Source: an uncultured Campylobacter sp.
GTDB lineage: Bacteria > Campylobacterota > Campylobacteria > Campylobacterales > Campylobacteraceae
Assembly: GCF_938018035.1 (NCBI RefSeq)
Contig: NZ_CALIJF010000110.1
Location: forward strand, 1-12,924
Length of the DNA: 12,924 nt
Direction: 5' to 3'
Positions within the stretch are counted from its first letter, which is position 1. Every line of letters starts with the position of its first letter. Position numbers and translations under genes: made by a program. The notes beneath the pieces were generated by a model. That model worked only from the letters and a program-made list of their open reading frames with translations, did not search any database and was not told the origin of the DNA. Shown piece after piece: positions 1 to 4,970 of this stretch.

Positions 1-95
1 AGAATTTTAGAATTTTAGAATTTTAGAATTTTAGAATTTTAGAATTTTAGAATTTTAGAATTTTAGAATTTTAGAATTTTAGAATTTTAGAATTT
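1..95. repeat. AGAATTTT octamer tandem array
   Basis: Eleven perfect head-to-tail copies of the 8-bp unit AGAATTTT plus seven bases of a twelfth. The array begins at the window edge, so its true length is unknown. Every reading frame on both strands meets a TAG or TAA within 24 bases, so it is non-coding. Each unit carries TAGAAT on the plus strand and TAAAAT on the minus strand, both 5/6 matches to a -10 box. The absence of any mismatch suggests recent expansion by slippage. Confidence 0.97.
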
Positions 96-96
96 C

Positions 97-134
97 GCGG
101 CGCGCAGATTAATAGACAAATTAAAACGCGCCGC
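97..134. repeat. GC-rich inverted repeat beside the octamer array
   Basis: GCGGCGCG (97-104) and CGCGCCGC (127-134) form a perfect 8-bp stem around a 22-base AT-rich loop. It lies 18 bp beyond the stop codon of the leftward 67-aa gene. It could therefore act as its 3' hairpin, but no U-run follows in that direction, so a rho-independent terminator is not well supported. Confidence 0.6.
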
Positions 135-152
135 AGCAAGTGGTGCTAGCAG

Positions 153-356
153 CTAGTTTGCAGCGTCTTGGAGCTCTTCTTCGATCTCGGAGTTGCTTTT
201 TACGACCATGCCTGAGCCATGGATGACGCTAGGCATGCAGGATGTGCAGATATGCACCGTCTCGCCGTTTTTATGCGCCTTGATAAAGACCGCATTTTCA
301 TCGTCGCTACTTTTTAGCGAACAAATATTGCAAATGTAAATATTGCCTGATTTCAT
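153..356 (-). CDS. small protein with two CxxC motifs (putative zinc binding)
   Basis: A 67-aa protein that I cannot assign to a named family. Two cysteine pairs, CNIC (residues 9-12) and CTSC (37-40), are spaced like a four-cysteine zinc ribbon or rubredoxin-like knuckle. The rest is polar, with an acidic C-terminus (SEIEEELQD) and no signal peptide or membrane segment, so a small cytosolic metal-binding protein is the likely form. The start is well supported: AAAGGA sits just upstream of the ATG, and a TAAAAT -10 candidate lies at 386-391. It is downstream of the EI24 gene on the same strand but 73 bp away with its own promoter candidate, so it is probably transcribed alone. Zinc binding is inferred from cysteine spacing only. 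Confidence 0.75.
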   Translation of the reverse strand: MKSGNIYICNICSLKSSDDENAVFIKAHKNGETVHICTSCMPSVIHGSGMVVKSNSEIEEELQDAAN

Positions 357-385
357 AGAAATCCTTTCTTAAAAAATTTCGCACT

Positions 386-391
386 ATTTTA
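386..391 (-). promoter_or_regulatory. -10 candidate for the 67-aa gene
   Basis: Read leftward the bases are TAAAAT, preceded by AT-rich DNA, about 30 bp before the ATG at 356. It matches the -10 form seen before luxS and the amidohydrolase gene. There is no recognisable -35, as is usual for Campylobacter sigma-70 promoters. Confidence 0.45.
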
Positions 392-429
392 TGAAAATTT
401 CAAAATTTTTCATTGATTTTAGTTAATCT

Positions 430-1170
430 TTAGCGATTTTTATTGCGGGCGCTTTCGTCTATCAGCACTATGTGCGTCAAAAAGATGATGAAAAATAGCT
501 GGAAAAATAATCCTACCAGCGGGATCAAACACAGCAGATAAAAAATAAAAGCGCTTAGGGCAAATTTATATCCGCCGCCCATCTTATAAGAGCGCTCGAA
601 GCTTTTCGCGCTTAACGCATTTGAAGCGACGTCGATTAGAACCAGCTTGTAATAGATATAAAAAAACGGCACGTTGATTATGAATAAATTTATTACCGGT
701 ACGAACAAAAGCACCGAACAGATAAATAAAATCGCTAAAAATTTTAAAATTTCAACGCTCATCAGCTTTAGCACTCGCGCCGTGCTCGCTTCGTCCGCGC
801 GGCTTAGATGGTAGTGGCGGGCGTTGATCTCTTTAGTGACTGCGGGCGTCAGAAAGGCTGCGATGATAAGCGCACAAAACACGCTAAGCATCAGCACCGC
901 AAAGCTGGCAAACACCGAAAAAATCGCGCCGATAATCCACTTTGTAGCAGCAAAGCTTAGAATTTTTGCAATTACCGGGAAGCGCTGTTCGTCCAAGAAG
1001 CTAAAATCGCCGCTTTGCGCGCCCTGCGAAAGCGCGTCAAAAAGCTCTTTGCCGCCGAAAAATGCAAGCGTGCCCAAGATTATAAGCGAGCACATAAGCG
1101 GCAATAGCGAGAGCAAAATGAACTTTCGCGTAAAAAAATCCTGCTTTGCCAAATTAAAAATTCTACCCAT
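430..1170 (-). CDS. EI24 / CysZ-like multipass membrane protein
   Basis: A 246-aa integral membrane protein resembling the EI24 (etoposide-induced 2.4 / CysZ) family, whose bacterial members include the sulfate-uptake protein CysZ. Hydrophobic stretches lie at about residues 18-38, 78-109, 142-177 and 202-235; the longer ones could be re-entrant or paired helices. A loop near 186-202 (AKSFERSYKMGGG) separates the last two. The reading frame stays open upstream to an ATG at 1251, but that start has no ribosome site. The ATG at 1170 has TAGGAG six bases upstream and begins directly with the expected MGRIFNLAKQ amphipathic start, so I chose it. No cysteine-synthesis or sulfate genes are nearby, so the substrate is not indicated. 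The family call rests on topology and general resemblance; transport of sulfate is not shown. Confidence 0.82.
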   Translation of the reverse strand: MGRIFNLAKQDFFTRKFILLSLLPLMCSLIILGTLAFFGGKELFDALSQGAQSGDFSFLDEQRFPVIAKILSFAATKWIIGAIFSVFASFAVLMLSVFCALIIAAFLTPAVTKEINARHYHLSRADEASTARVLKLMSVEILKFLAILFICSVLLFVPVINLFIINVPFFYIYYKLVLIDVASNALSAKSFERSYKMGGGYKFALSAFIFYLLCLIPLVGLFFQLFFIIFLTHIVLIDESARNKNR

Positions 1171-1589
1171 GTATGCTCCTATTTGCGTTATTTTAGCGAC
1201 TTTTGCGACGGAATTTGAGCTGAGCAATTTGGCTACCGCACCGCGCCTCATTAATCCGCTCGCTTGGCTTATTCGCTTGCTTTAGCCGGCTCATCTCGCA
1301 TTATAATACGAAATTTATGTTTTGATCGCTCGCCCGCCCGCATTTAATTCTGCTCGTTTATCGTGCGTAAAAAAGAGGCCAGATCTAGCTTGATTTTTGC
1401 CTGCTGCGAATATTTATTTGCTTGCTGCGCGGAATTTTGCCACTTATAAATAAGCTGACATTGCGTAAAATTTTAGGCACAAAACTGCAGAATTTCAAAT
1501 CAAACCTCTTTTTTAAAATTTGCCTGCCGAAATTTTATAGATGGAATTTTAAAATCTTAAAGATAAATTTCGCAAGCAAATCCATGACT
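1171..1589. other. 419-bp intergenic stretch between the EI24 gene and dut
   Basis: No convincing gene. A symmetrical ATTATAAT at 1300-1307 gives a TATAAT box on either strand; the leftward one (1300-1305) is a candidate promoter for the EI24 gene with a leader of roughly 120 bases. A rightward open frame from 1422 runs into the antisense of dut and has no ribosome site. The rest is AT-rich Campylobacter-type spacer with repeated AAATTTT/AAAATTT words. Confidence 0.6.
1300..1305 (-). promoter_or_regulatory. -10 candidate for the EI24 gene
   Basis: Leftward TATAAT, a perfect -10 hexamer, about 130 bp upstream of the preferred start at 1170. The palindromic ATTATAAT also offers a rightward TATAAT at 1302-1307, for which there is no gene to drive. 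Confidence 0.35.
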
Positions 1590-2279
1590 TTACTTCGTCG
1601 CGTCGTAGATCTTTTGCAATTGCTCGTAAATTTCGTTTGCGCTTACTGCGCCTTTTGATAGCACCTCGATTAGCACCTCGTTATCTTCAAGGTCTCCCCA
1701 GATTTTGCGGTAGCTGCCCTCTTTGTAACCGTGGTCTTGGCGGAATTTATTTAGCACGTTTTTACCGATATATTTGGCAAAAAGAATGTCTAAGCTCACG
1801 CCACATTTAATCGCCACGCGAAAAAAATCGGTCAGCAGCTCGCCGATTTGCAGCTCAAAGCCGCTCGTTTCGTGGATTATGAGCTCGATGTCGTTTACGA
1901 TTTCGTAGATGCTGTATTCGCGCACATCGTAGGCGTAGGAGCTAAACTCCGCAAATCCGCTTACTGCCGTGACGTCGCTTACGATGTGGTCGATGTCTTT
2001 GCCGCCGTAATATTGCTCTAAAATATAGCTCATCACGAAGTGCCAAATATCAACGATCTCGATGACGATATTATTCACGTCCGGCGCTGCAGAGATATTT
2101 TTCCAATGCTTCCACGCAAAGCTATCGATAAGCTCTGCGCATTCCATGTAAATGCAGCGCTTCCAGTTGATAAGTTTGCCGTTTTTTGTATAGCCGTCCT
2201 CCCAGCCCACGCCGTTTGTTTCGTCGTTTAGAGCTTGCTGCATCAAAAACATCTCTTTTACTTTTTTATAATTTTCCAT
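1590..2279 (-). CDS. dut: dimeric dUTPase (dUTP diphosphatase)
   Basis: A 229-aa protein of the all-alpha, dimeric dUTPase family (MazG-related fold), which hydrolyses dUTP, and in characterised members also dUDP, to dUMP. This keeps uracil out of DNA and supplies thymidylate synthesis. The metal-binding signature is intact: MECAELIDSF with Glu-46 and Glu-49, followed by EIVDIWH with Glu-74 and Asp-77. The flanking KHWKN and the C-terminal YIGKNVLNKFRQDHGYK and GSYRKIW elements are also typical. From memory it aligns over its whole length with the C. jejuni enzyme and has the same size. The start is fixed by AGGAG ahead of the ATG. It is transcribed alone, divergent from the YhbP-like gene, with a TATAAT box 27 bp upstream. 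Epsilonproteobacteria commonly use this class instead of the trimeric dUTPase. Confidence 0.96.
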   Translation of the reverse strand: MENYKKVKEMFLMQQALNDETNGVGWEDGYTKNGKLINWKRCIYMECAELIDSFAWKHWKNISAAPDVNNIVIEIVDIWHFVMSYILEQYYGGKDIDHIVSDVTAVSGFAEFSSYAYDVREYSIYEIVNDIELIIHETSGFELQIGELLTDFFRVAIKCGVSLDILFAKYIGKNVLNKFRQDHGYKEGSYRKIWGDLEDNEVLIEVLSKGAVSANEIYEQLQKIYDATK

Positions 2280-2305
2280 AAAAATTCTCCTAATTTTGGC
2301 TCGCG

Positions 2306-2311
2306 ATTATA
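2306..2311 (-). promoter_or_regulatory. -10 box for dut
   Basis: Perfect leftward TATAAT, 26 bp upstream of the dut ATG, predicting a leader of about 20 bases. It lies only 21 bp from the oppositely oriented TATAAT of the YhbP-like gene, so the upstream promoter DNA of each gene covers the core of the other. Confidence 0.65.
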
Positions 2312-2332
2312 GCTAATAAAAGAAAATCATTG

Positions 2333-2338
2333 TATAAT
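2333..2338 (+). promoter_or_regulatory. -10 box for the YhbP-like gene
   Basis: Perfect TATAAT preceded by TG. The predicted transcript start is near 2345, giving a leader of about 15 bases, most of it occupied by the AAGGAGG ribosome site (2347-2353). Confidence 0.65.
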
Positions 2339-2359
2339 TTAGCAAAAAGGAGGCTTAAA

Positions 2360-2773
2360 ATGTGTGCCGCTCAAGATAAATTCGACGAGTTTTTAGGCAG
2401 GATGAAACTCCTATCTCTCGGAGTTTTGCGCAATAATCTGCCATATTGCTGCAGTGCATTTTATGCCTACGATCCGCAAAATAAGGAGCTCATCATCGCA
2501 AGCGCGAGCGACTCCGAGCATATCAAAGCAGTCTTTGCCAACCGCGGAGTTGCGGCTACAGTCGCGCTGGATACGAAATTTGTAGGCAGGATCAAAGGCG
2601 TGCAGATTTGCGGCCATATCCGTAGCGCGGATGAGCGCGAAACCTCGCTATATCTTAAGCGCTTCCCGTTTGCGCGCGCGATGGAGACTGATTTTTTTAC
2701 GATCAGAATCGATTGGATGAAAATGACCGATAATACTCTAACTTTCGGCAAAAAGCTAATTTGGGAACGCTAG
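2360..2773 (+). CDS. YhbP / UPF0306-family protein (FMN-binding split-barrel fold)
   Basis: A 137-aa protein resembling E. coli YhbP (UPF0306), a relative of pyridoxamine 5'-phosphate oxidases with the FMN-binding split-barrel fold. Matching elements occur in order: a central CSAFYAYD strand (31-38), SASDSEHIK (48-56), KGVQICGHIR (79-88), the RFPFAR segment (101-106), and the diagnostic C-terminal MTDNTLTFGKK (122-132) closing with IWER. The same frame is open to an earlier codon at 2330, but ATG 2360 is chosen because AAGGAGG stands seven bases before it and the -10 box lies at 2333-2338. The biochemical role of the family is unsettled; flavin or heme binding is plausible from the fold but cannot be seen here. 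Monocistronic, divergent from dut; no terminator is evident. Confidence 0.85.
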   Translation: MCAAQDKFDEFLGRMKLLSLGVLRNNLPYCCSAFYAYDPQNKELIIASASDSEHIKAVFANRGVAATVALDTKFVGRIKGVQICGHIRSADERETSLYLKRFPFARAMETDFFTIRIDWMKMTDNTLTFGKKLIWER

Positions 2774-3082
2774 TTCGCTAAGAATACCATCTATTTATAT
2801 TTTCGAAATTTTAGACTTGCGAGGATTAAATTGTATCTAGTAAGATTTTGAAATTTGCATAAATTCTATCTTGTCTATTTTTCAAAGAATTTCACCATTA
2901 GATCCGCTTTAAAATTTCCGCTCGGTTGGTTTTTGGAATTTTACAGCGCGGAATTTAGTGCAAAACTCTATCTTGCAACTGAGATTGTCGCAAATTTTAT
3001 TCCCTTGGAAGCGGAGCCTGCCGCATAGAATTTCTTTAAAATTCTAAAATTTCGCTTTTCAAATTTAGCCTGGCGCTCAAGC
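2774..3082. other. 309-bp intergenic stretch, convergent region
   Basis: This lies between the 3' ends of the YhbP-like gene and the tautomerase gene. No open frame with a ribosome site is seen. The only structure is an AT-rich hairpin, TAGAATTT (3026-3033) / AAATTCTA (3039-3046) with a 5-base loop, which could weakly end the leftward tautomerase transcript but lacks a GC-rich stem. Confidence 0.5.
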
Positions 3083-3292
3083 TTAGCTCTGCCGCTTCCT
3101 GATTTCGCTTACTAGCTGCCCGCCGATCGCATAGTCGTCCGTGGATATTTCATCTATCGTAACGACCGTAGTTTTTTCGCCCCTACCCAGCACGGCTACG
3201 AGGGCGTCGGTTAGGTCTTTTACGAGCTTTGCTTTTTGTTCGCGACTTAAGCCTCCGCGCTCTTTGGTGATTTTGACGTTTATATAGGGCAT
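3083..3292 (-). CDS. 4-oxalocrotonate tautomerase family protein
   Basis: A 69-aa member of the tautomerase superfamily (4-OT/DmpI type). These small proteins assemble into hexamers and use an N-terminal proline as the general base after removal of the initiator Met. Pro-2 is present (MPYINVKITKE), followed by the usual GGLSREQKAKLVKDLTDAL helix and the beta strand with TTVVTIDEI. The C-terminal part (DDYAIGGQLVSEIR) fits the DmpI-like subgroup found in Helicobacter and Campylobacter. Length is typical. AAGGAG before the ATG supports the start, and TACAAT (leftward, 3316-3321) is the likely -10 box. It is divergent from luxS. No aromatic catabolic genes are present, so the physiological substrate is unknown. 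Confidence 0.92.
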   Translation of the reverse strand: MPYINVKITKERGGLSREQKAKLVKDLTDALVAVLGRGEKTTVVTIDEISTDDYAIGGQLVSEIRKRQS

Positions 3293-3315
3293 TAATTCTC
3301 CTTAAAATAAACGTA

Positions 3316-3321
3316 ATTGTA
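3316..3321 (-). promoter_or_regulatory. -10 candidate for the tautomerase gene
   Basis: Leftward TACAAT, 5/6 match to the -10 consensus, 24 bp upstream of the ATG at 3292. It predicts a leader of about 17 bases containing AAGGAG. Confidence 0.45.
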
Positions 3322-3364
3322 ACTAAAATTTCACCAACGCGCCTGAAAGTGCGAAATTTTATGT

Positions 3365-3370
3365 TAAAAT
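3365..3370 (+). promoter_or_regulatory. extended -10 promoter of luxS
   Basis: TATGTTAAAAT: the TAAAAT hexamer (3365-3370) is preceded by an extended TG element, and AT-rich DNA lies upstream. Its spacing from the AAGGAG ribosome site (3388-3393) is normal. The same TATGnTAAAAT form occurs before the amidohydrolase gene. Confidence 0.7.
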
Positions 3371-3398
3371 CGCCACAATCTGAATTTAAGGAGAAAAT

Positions 3399-3902
3399 AT
3401 GCCATTGTTAGATAGTTTTAAGGTCGATCATACCCGCATGAATGCCCCTGGCGTGCGGCTCGCAAAGAGCATGCGCACCAAAAGCGGCGATAAGATCAGC
3501 GTCTATGATCTGCGGTTTTGCCGCCCGAATTTAGAGATCATGAACGAGCGCGGCACCCACACGCTGGAGCATCTTTTCGCGGGCTTTATGCGCGAGCATC
3601 TAAATAGCGCGGACGTCGAGATCATCGACATCTCGCCGATGGGGTGCCGCACGGGCTTTTATATGAGCGTGATCGGGGCGCCTAGCGAGAGCGCCGTTGC
3701 GGCGGCGTGGAGCGCGAGTATGAAGGATATTTTGGGCGTGGGCTCTCAAGCAGAGATCCCCGAACTGAATAAATTTCAATGCGGCACCTTCGCGATGCAC
3801 TCGCTAGCGGAAGCTAAACAGATCGCGCAAAATGTGCTAAATAAGGGTATCGGCGTGATCAAAAATGACGAGATCGCGCTGGATCCAAGCAAGATAAAAT
3901 AG
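3399..3902 (+). CDS. luxS: S-ribosylhomocysteine lyase LuxS
   Basis: A 167-aa cytosolic metalloenzyme that cleaves S-ribosylhomocysteine to homocysteine and 4,5-dihydroxy-2,3-pentanedione, the precursor of autoinducer-2. It thus serves both the activated methyl cycle and AI-2 production. The Fe(II) ligands are all in place: His-54 and His-58 in HTLEHLF, and Cys-128 in QCGTF. Glu-57 and the catalytic Cys-83 (GCRTGFY) are also present. Length is typical of the proteobacterial enzyme. AAGGAG lies five bases before the ATG. It has its own extended -10 promoter and ends in a strong hairpin, so it is a single-gene unit. No methionine-cycle partner (pfs, metE, metF) adjoins it, and it is divergent from the tautomerase gene. 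Confidence 0.98.
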   Translation: MPLLDSFKVDHTRMNAPGVRLAKSMRTKSGDKISVYDLRFCRPNLEIMNERGTHTLEHLFAGFMREHLNSADVEIIDISPMGCRTGFYMSVIGAPSESAVAAAWSASMKDILGVGSQAEIPELNKFQCGTFAMHSLAEAKQIAQNVLNKGIGVIKNDEIALDPSKIK

Positions 3903-3913
3903 TTTTGAAATTT

Positions 3914-3948
3914 AAGAGATAGTGCAAAATCTAGCACTATCTCTTTGA
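3914..3948 (+). terminator. stem-loop terminator of luxS
   Basis: AAGAGATAGTGC (3914-3925) pairs perfectly with GCACTATCTCTT (3934-3945): a 12-bp stem with an 8-base loop, starting 11 bases after the luxS stop. The U-run after the stem is short (TTT then G), so it may also act as a 3' stabiliser. The stem is mostly A/T rich with one GC-rich end near the loop. Confidence 0.7.
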
Positions 3949-3973
3949 GCGCTCGCTTGTTCCGCGATCAGTG

Positions 3974-3979
3974 TATAAT
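3974..3979 (+). promoter_or_regulatory. orphan TATAAT -10 box after the luxS terminator
   Basis: A perfect TATAAT preceded by TG, 28 bases after the luxS hairpin. The only thing it could drive is the interrupted small ORF at 4005-4220 or a non-coding transcript. Confidence 0.4.
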
Positions 3980-4004
3980 GCACCATAAAATATTATCGTA
4001 AAAT

Positions 4005-4220
4005 ATGCAAAAATTCGAGGCGCAAAATGCGTATTTGCTAAAACAAGCCGGAGGTAGCATCTATTTATAAACCGACTTGGAGCTTGCCGTAAAGTCTGCG
4101 CCATGCAAGGTTTTTGATAAAAGCTACGATTTGGCTTTAATCTGGGTAGCAAAAGCGCGCAAGCAAAGCTCATATCAAAATTTAATAAATTTATTTCGTA
4201 GGCCGGCTTTAAATTTATAA
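4005..4220 (+). pseudogene. possible small gene interrupted by an in-frame stop
   Basis: From ATG 4005 the frame encodes MQKFEAQNAYLLKQAGGSIYL, then a TAA at 4068-4070. The same frame then continues for 49 more codons (beginning TDLELAVKSAPCKVF, with a YDLALIWVAKARK stretch) to a second TAA at 4218-4220. The composition of both halves is protein-like, and a TATAAT box lies 26 bases upstream. There is no good ribosome site before 4005, and a GGAGG at 4050-4054 has no start codon at a useful distance. I do not recognise the product. Either a single substitution has broken a roughly 70-codon gene or the open frame is chance. Confidence 0.35.
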
Positions 4221-4252
4221 GAATTTTTAAAATTTCGTCTTAAATTAAAGCC
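4205..4252. repeat. bulged AT-rich inverted repeat
   Basis: GGCTTT (4205-4210) plus AATTTA (4212-4217) pair with TAAATT (4241-4246) plus AAAGCC (4247-4252): 12 base pairs with one bulged A and a 23-base loop, overlapping the end of the interrupted ORF. No U-run follows, so its role as a terminator is doubtful. Confidence 0.4.
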
Positions 4253-4418
4253 GAAATTCTACCCGCAAATACCCTGCTTATGCGTCTTCTTACTTTCAGA
4301 TGCGATCTTCAATCTTCCAAAAAAATCGTATAGCAAAACGAGAATTTAAAATTTTTATTTAAGGTTTCGTTGTGAGTTTGGCGCTTGAAATTTCACTTTC
4401 GCTGCACGAAAAGGATGC

Positions 4419-4424
4419 TAAAAT
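4419..4424 (+). promoter_or_regulatory. extended -10 promoter of the cupin gene
   Basis: TGCTAAAAT: TAAAAT (4419-4424) with an extended TG element. The predicted transcript start is close to 4431, just before a leader hairpin at 4434-4450. Confidence 0.6.
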
Positions 4425-4433
4425 TCCGCCGAA

Positions 4434-4450
4434 ACCGCACCGGATGCGGT
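4434..4450 (+). promoter_or_regulatory. leader hairpin before the cupin gene
   Basis: ACCGCA (4434-4439) and TGCGGT (4445-4450) form a 6-bp perfect stem around the loop CCGGA. It begins about 10 bases after the -10 box, so it would sit at the 5' end of the mRNA. It ends 7 bases before the AAGGAG site (4458-4463), leaving that site free. Confidence 0.5.
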
Positions 4451-4468
4451 GAACTTCAAGGAGAGAAA

Positions 4469-4807
4469 ATGCAAAGAATTTTTCATATAAAAGATGCTAT
4501 TTGTAGCGACGAGCGAGCCGTAAAAACGACATTTTTTACTACGGAGGCCACTTGCGGCGCGGTTTGGATCGTCAAACGCGGCCAGGTCGTAGCGCCGCAT
4601 ATTCACCCCGGTGACGATGATGTGTGGATCTGCTTAAGCGGACGCGGCGTGTTTTATCCGAGCAAGGGCGAGGAGGTGCCGATCTGTGCGGGCGATCTAA
4701 TCATTTCCAAAAGCGGAGAGTGCCACGGTATGAAAAATACGGGCGATGAGGATTTTGTGTTTGCAAGCGTTACGGCGCCGATTCCGTGCGGCTACGAAGC
4801 GCTTTGA
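4469..4807 (+). CDS. small cupin-domain protein
   Basis: A 112-aa single-domain cupin (double-stranded beta-helix). Motif 1 reads GQVVAPHIHPGDDDVWICLSG (residues 39-58, one base of context trimmed), with the two metal histidines His-44 and His-46 and an Asp around 50-51 where Glu is usual. Motif 2, GDLIISKSGECHGMKN, supplies His-86. These residues would hold one metal ion in the barrel. The frame is open to 4385, but the ATG at 4469 is chosen for AAGGAG five bases upstream and the promoter at 4419. Such small cupins range from isomerases and dioxygenases to ligand-binding proteins, so the reaction cannot be named. It is followed at 164 bases by the DKNYY gene, which has its own promoter candidate. 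Confidence 0.88.
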   Translation: MQRIFHIKDAICSDERAVKTTFFTTEATCGAVWIVKRGQVVAPHIHPGDDDVWICLSGRGVFYPSKGEEVPICAGDLIISKSGECHGMKNTGDEDFVFASVTAPIPCGYEAL

Positions 4808-4918
4808 ATTAAAATTTGCCAGAGATTTTGTGGTATTCGTAAAATAAATTAGCGCCGCAAAGAGTTGAATCAGAATTTGTCCGTAGCGTTAAATTTCATA
4901 AATTTAGCCGCGCTTTTG

Positions 4919-4924
4919 TACAAT
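4919..4924 (+). promoter_or_regulatory. -10 candidate for the DKNYY-type gene
   Basis: TACAAT (5/6 match) preceded by TG. The predicted transcript start is near 4931, directly before the hairpin at 4932-4948. Confidence 0.5.
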
Positions 4925-4931
4925 TTCAAGT

Positions 4932-4948
4932 GCCGCGCAATCTGCGGC
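4932..4948 (+). promoter_or_regulatory. leader hairpin before the DKNYY-type gene
   Basis: GCCGC (4932-4936) and GCGGC (4944-4948) form a 5-bp all-GC stem with a 7-base loop. It would lie at the very 5' end of the mRNA and leaves the GAGG ribosome site (4961-4964) unpaired. Its position relative to the -10 box and start codon closely matches the cupin leader hairpin. Confidence 0.45.
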
Positions 4949-4970
4949 GAGATTAAATTTGAGGCAAAAG

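Noticed and set aside
1..95. Octamer array as a CRISPR array or a coding repeat
   Set aside because: There are no spacers between units, and all six frames contain stop codons every 24 bases.
97..134. GC-rich inverted repeat as a rho-independent terminator
   Set aside because: The loop is 22 bases and neither side is followed by a U-run, so it is listed only as a repeat.
1249..1251. Upstream ATG giving a 273-aa EI24 protein
   Set aside because: No ribosome site; the extra 27 residues are polar and unlike the family, while ATG 1170 has AGGAG at good spacing.
824..1285. Rightward 153-codon open frame
   Set aside because: It lies antisense to the EI24 membrane-protein gene, has no ribosome site and no recognisable family; it is a shadow of the real gene.
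1422..1658. Rightward 78-codon open frame in the gap before dut
   Set aside because: No ribosome site or promoter in place, and its end runs antisense into dut; the AT-rich composition resembles spacer DNA.
3937..4173. Leftward 78-codon open frame after luxS
   Set aside because: It overlaps the luxS terminator hairpin and is antisense to the interrupted small ORF; no ribosome site is seen.
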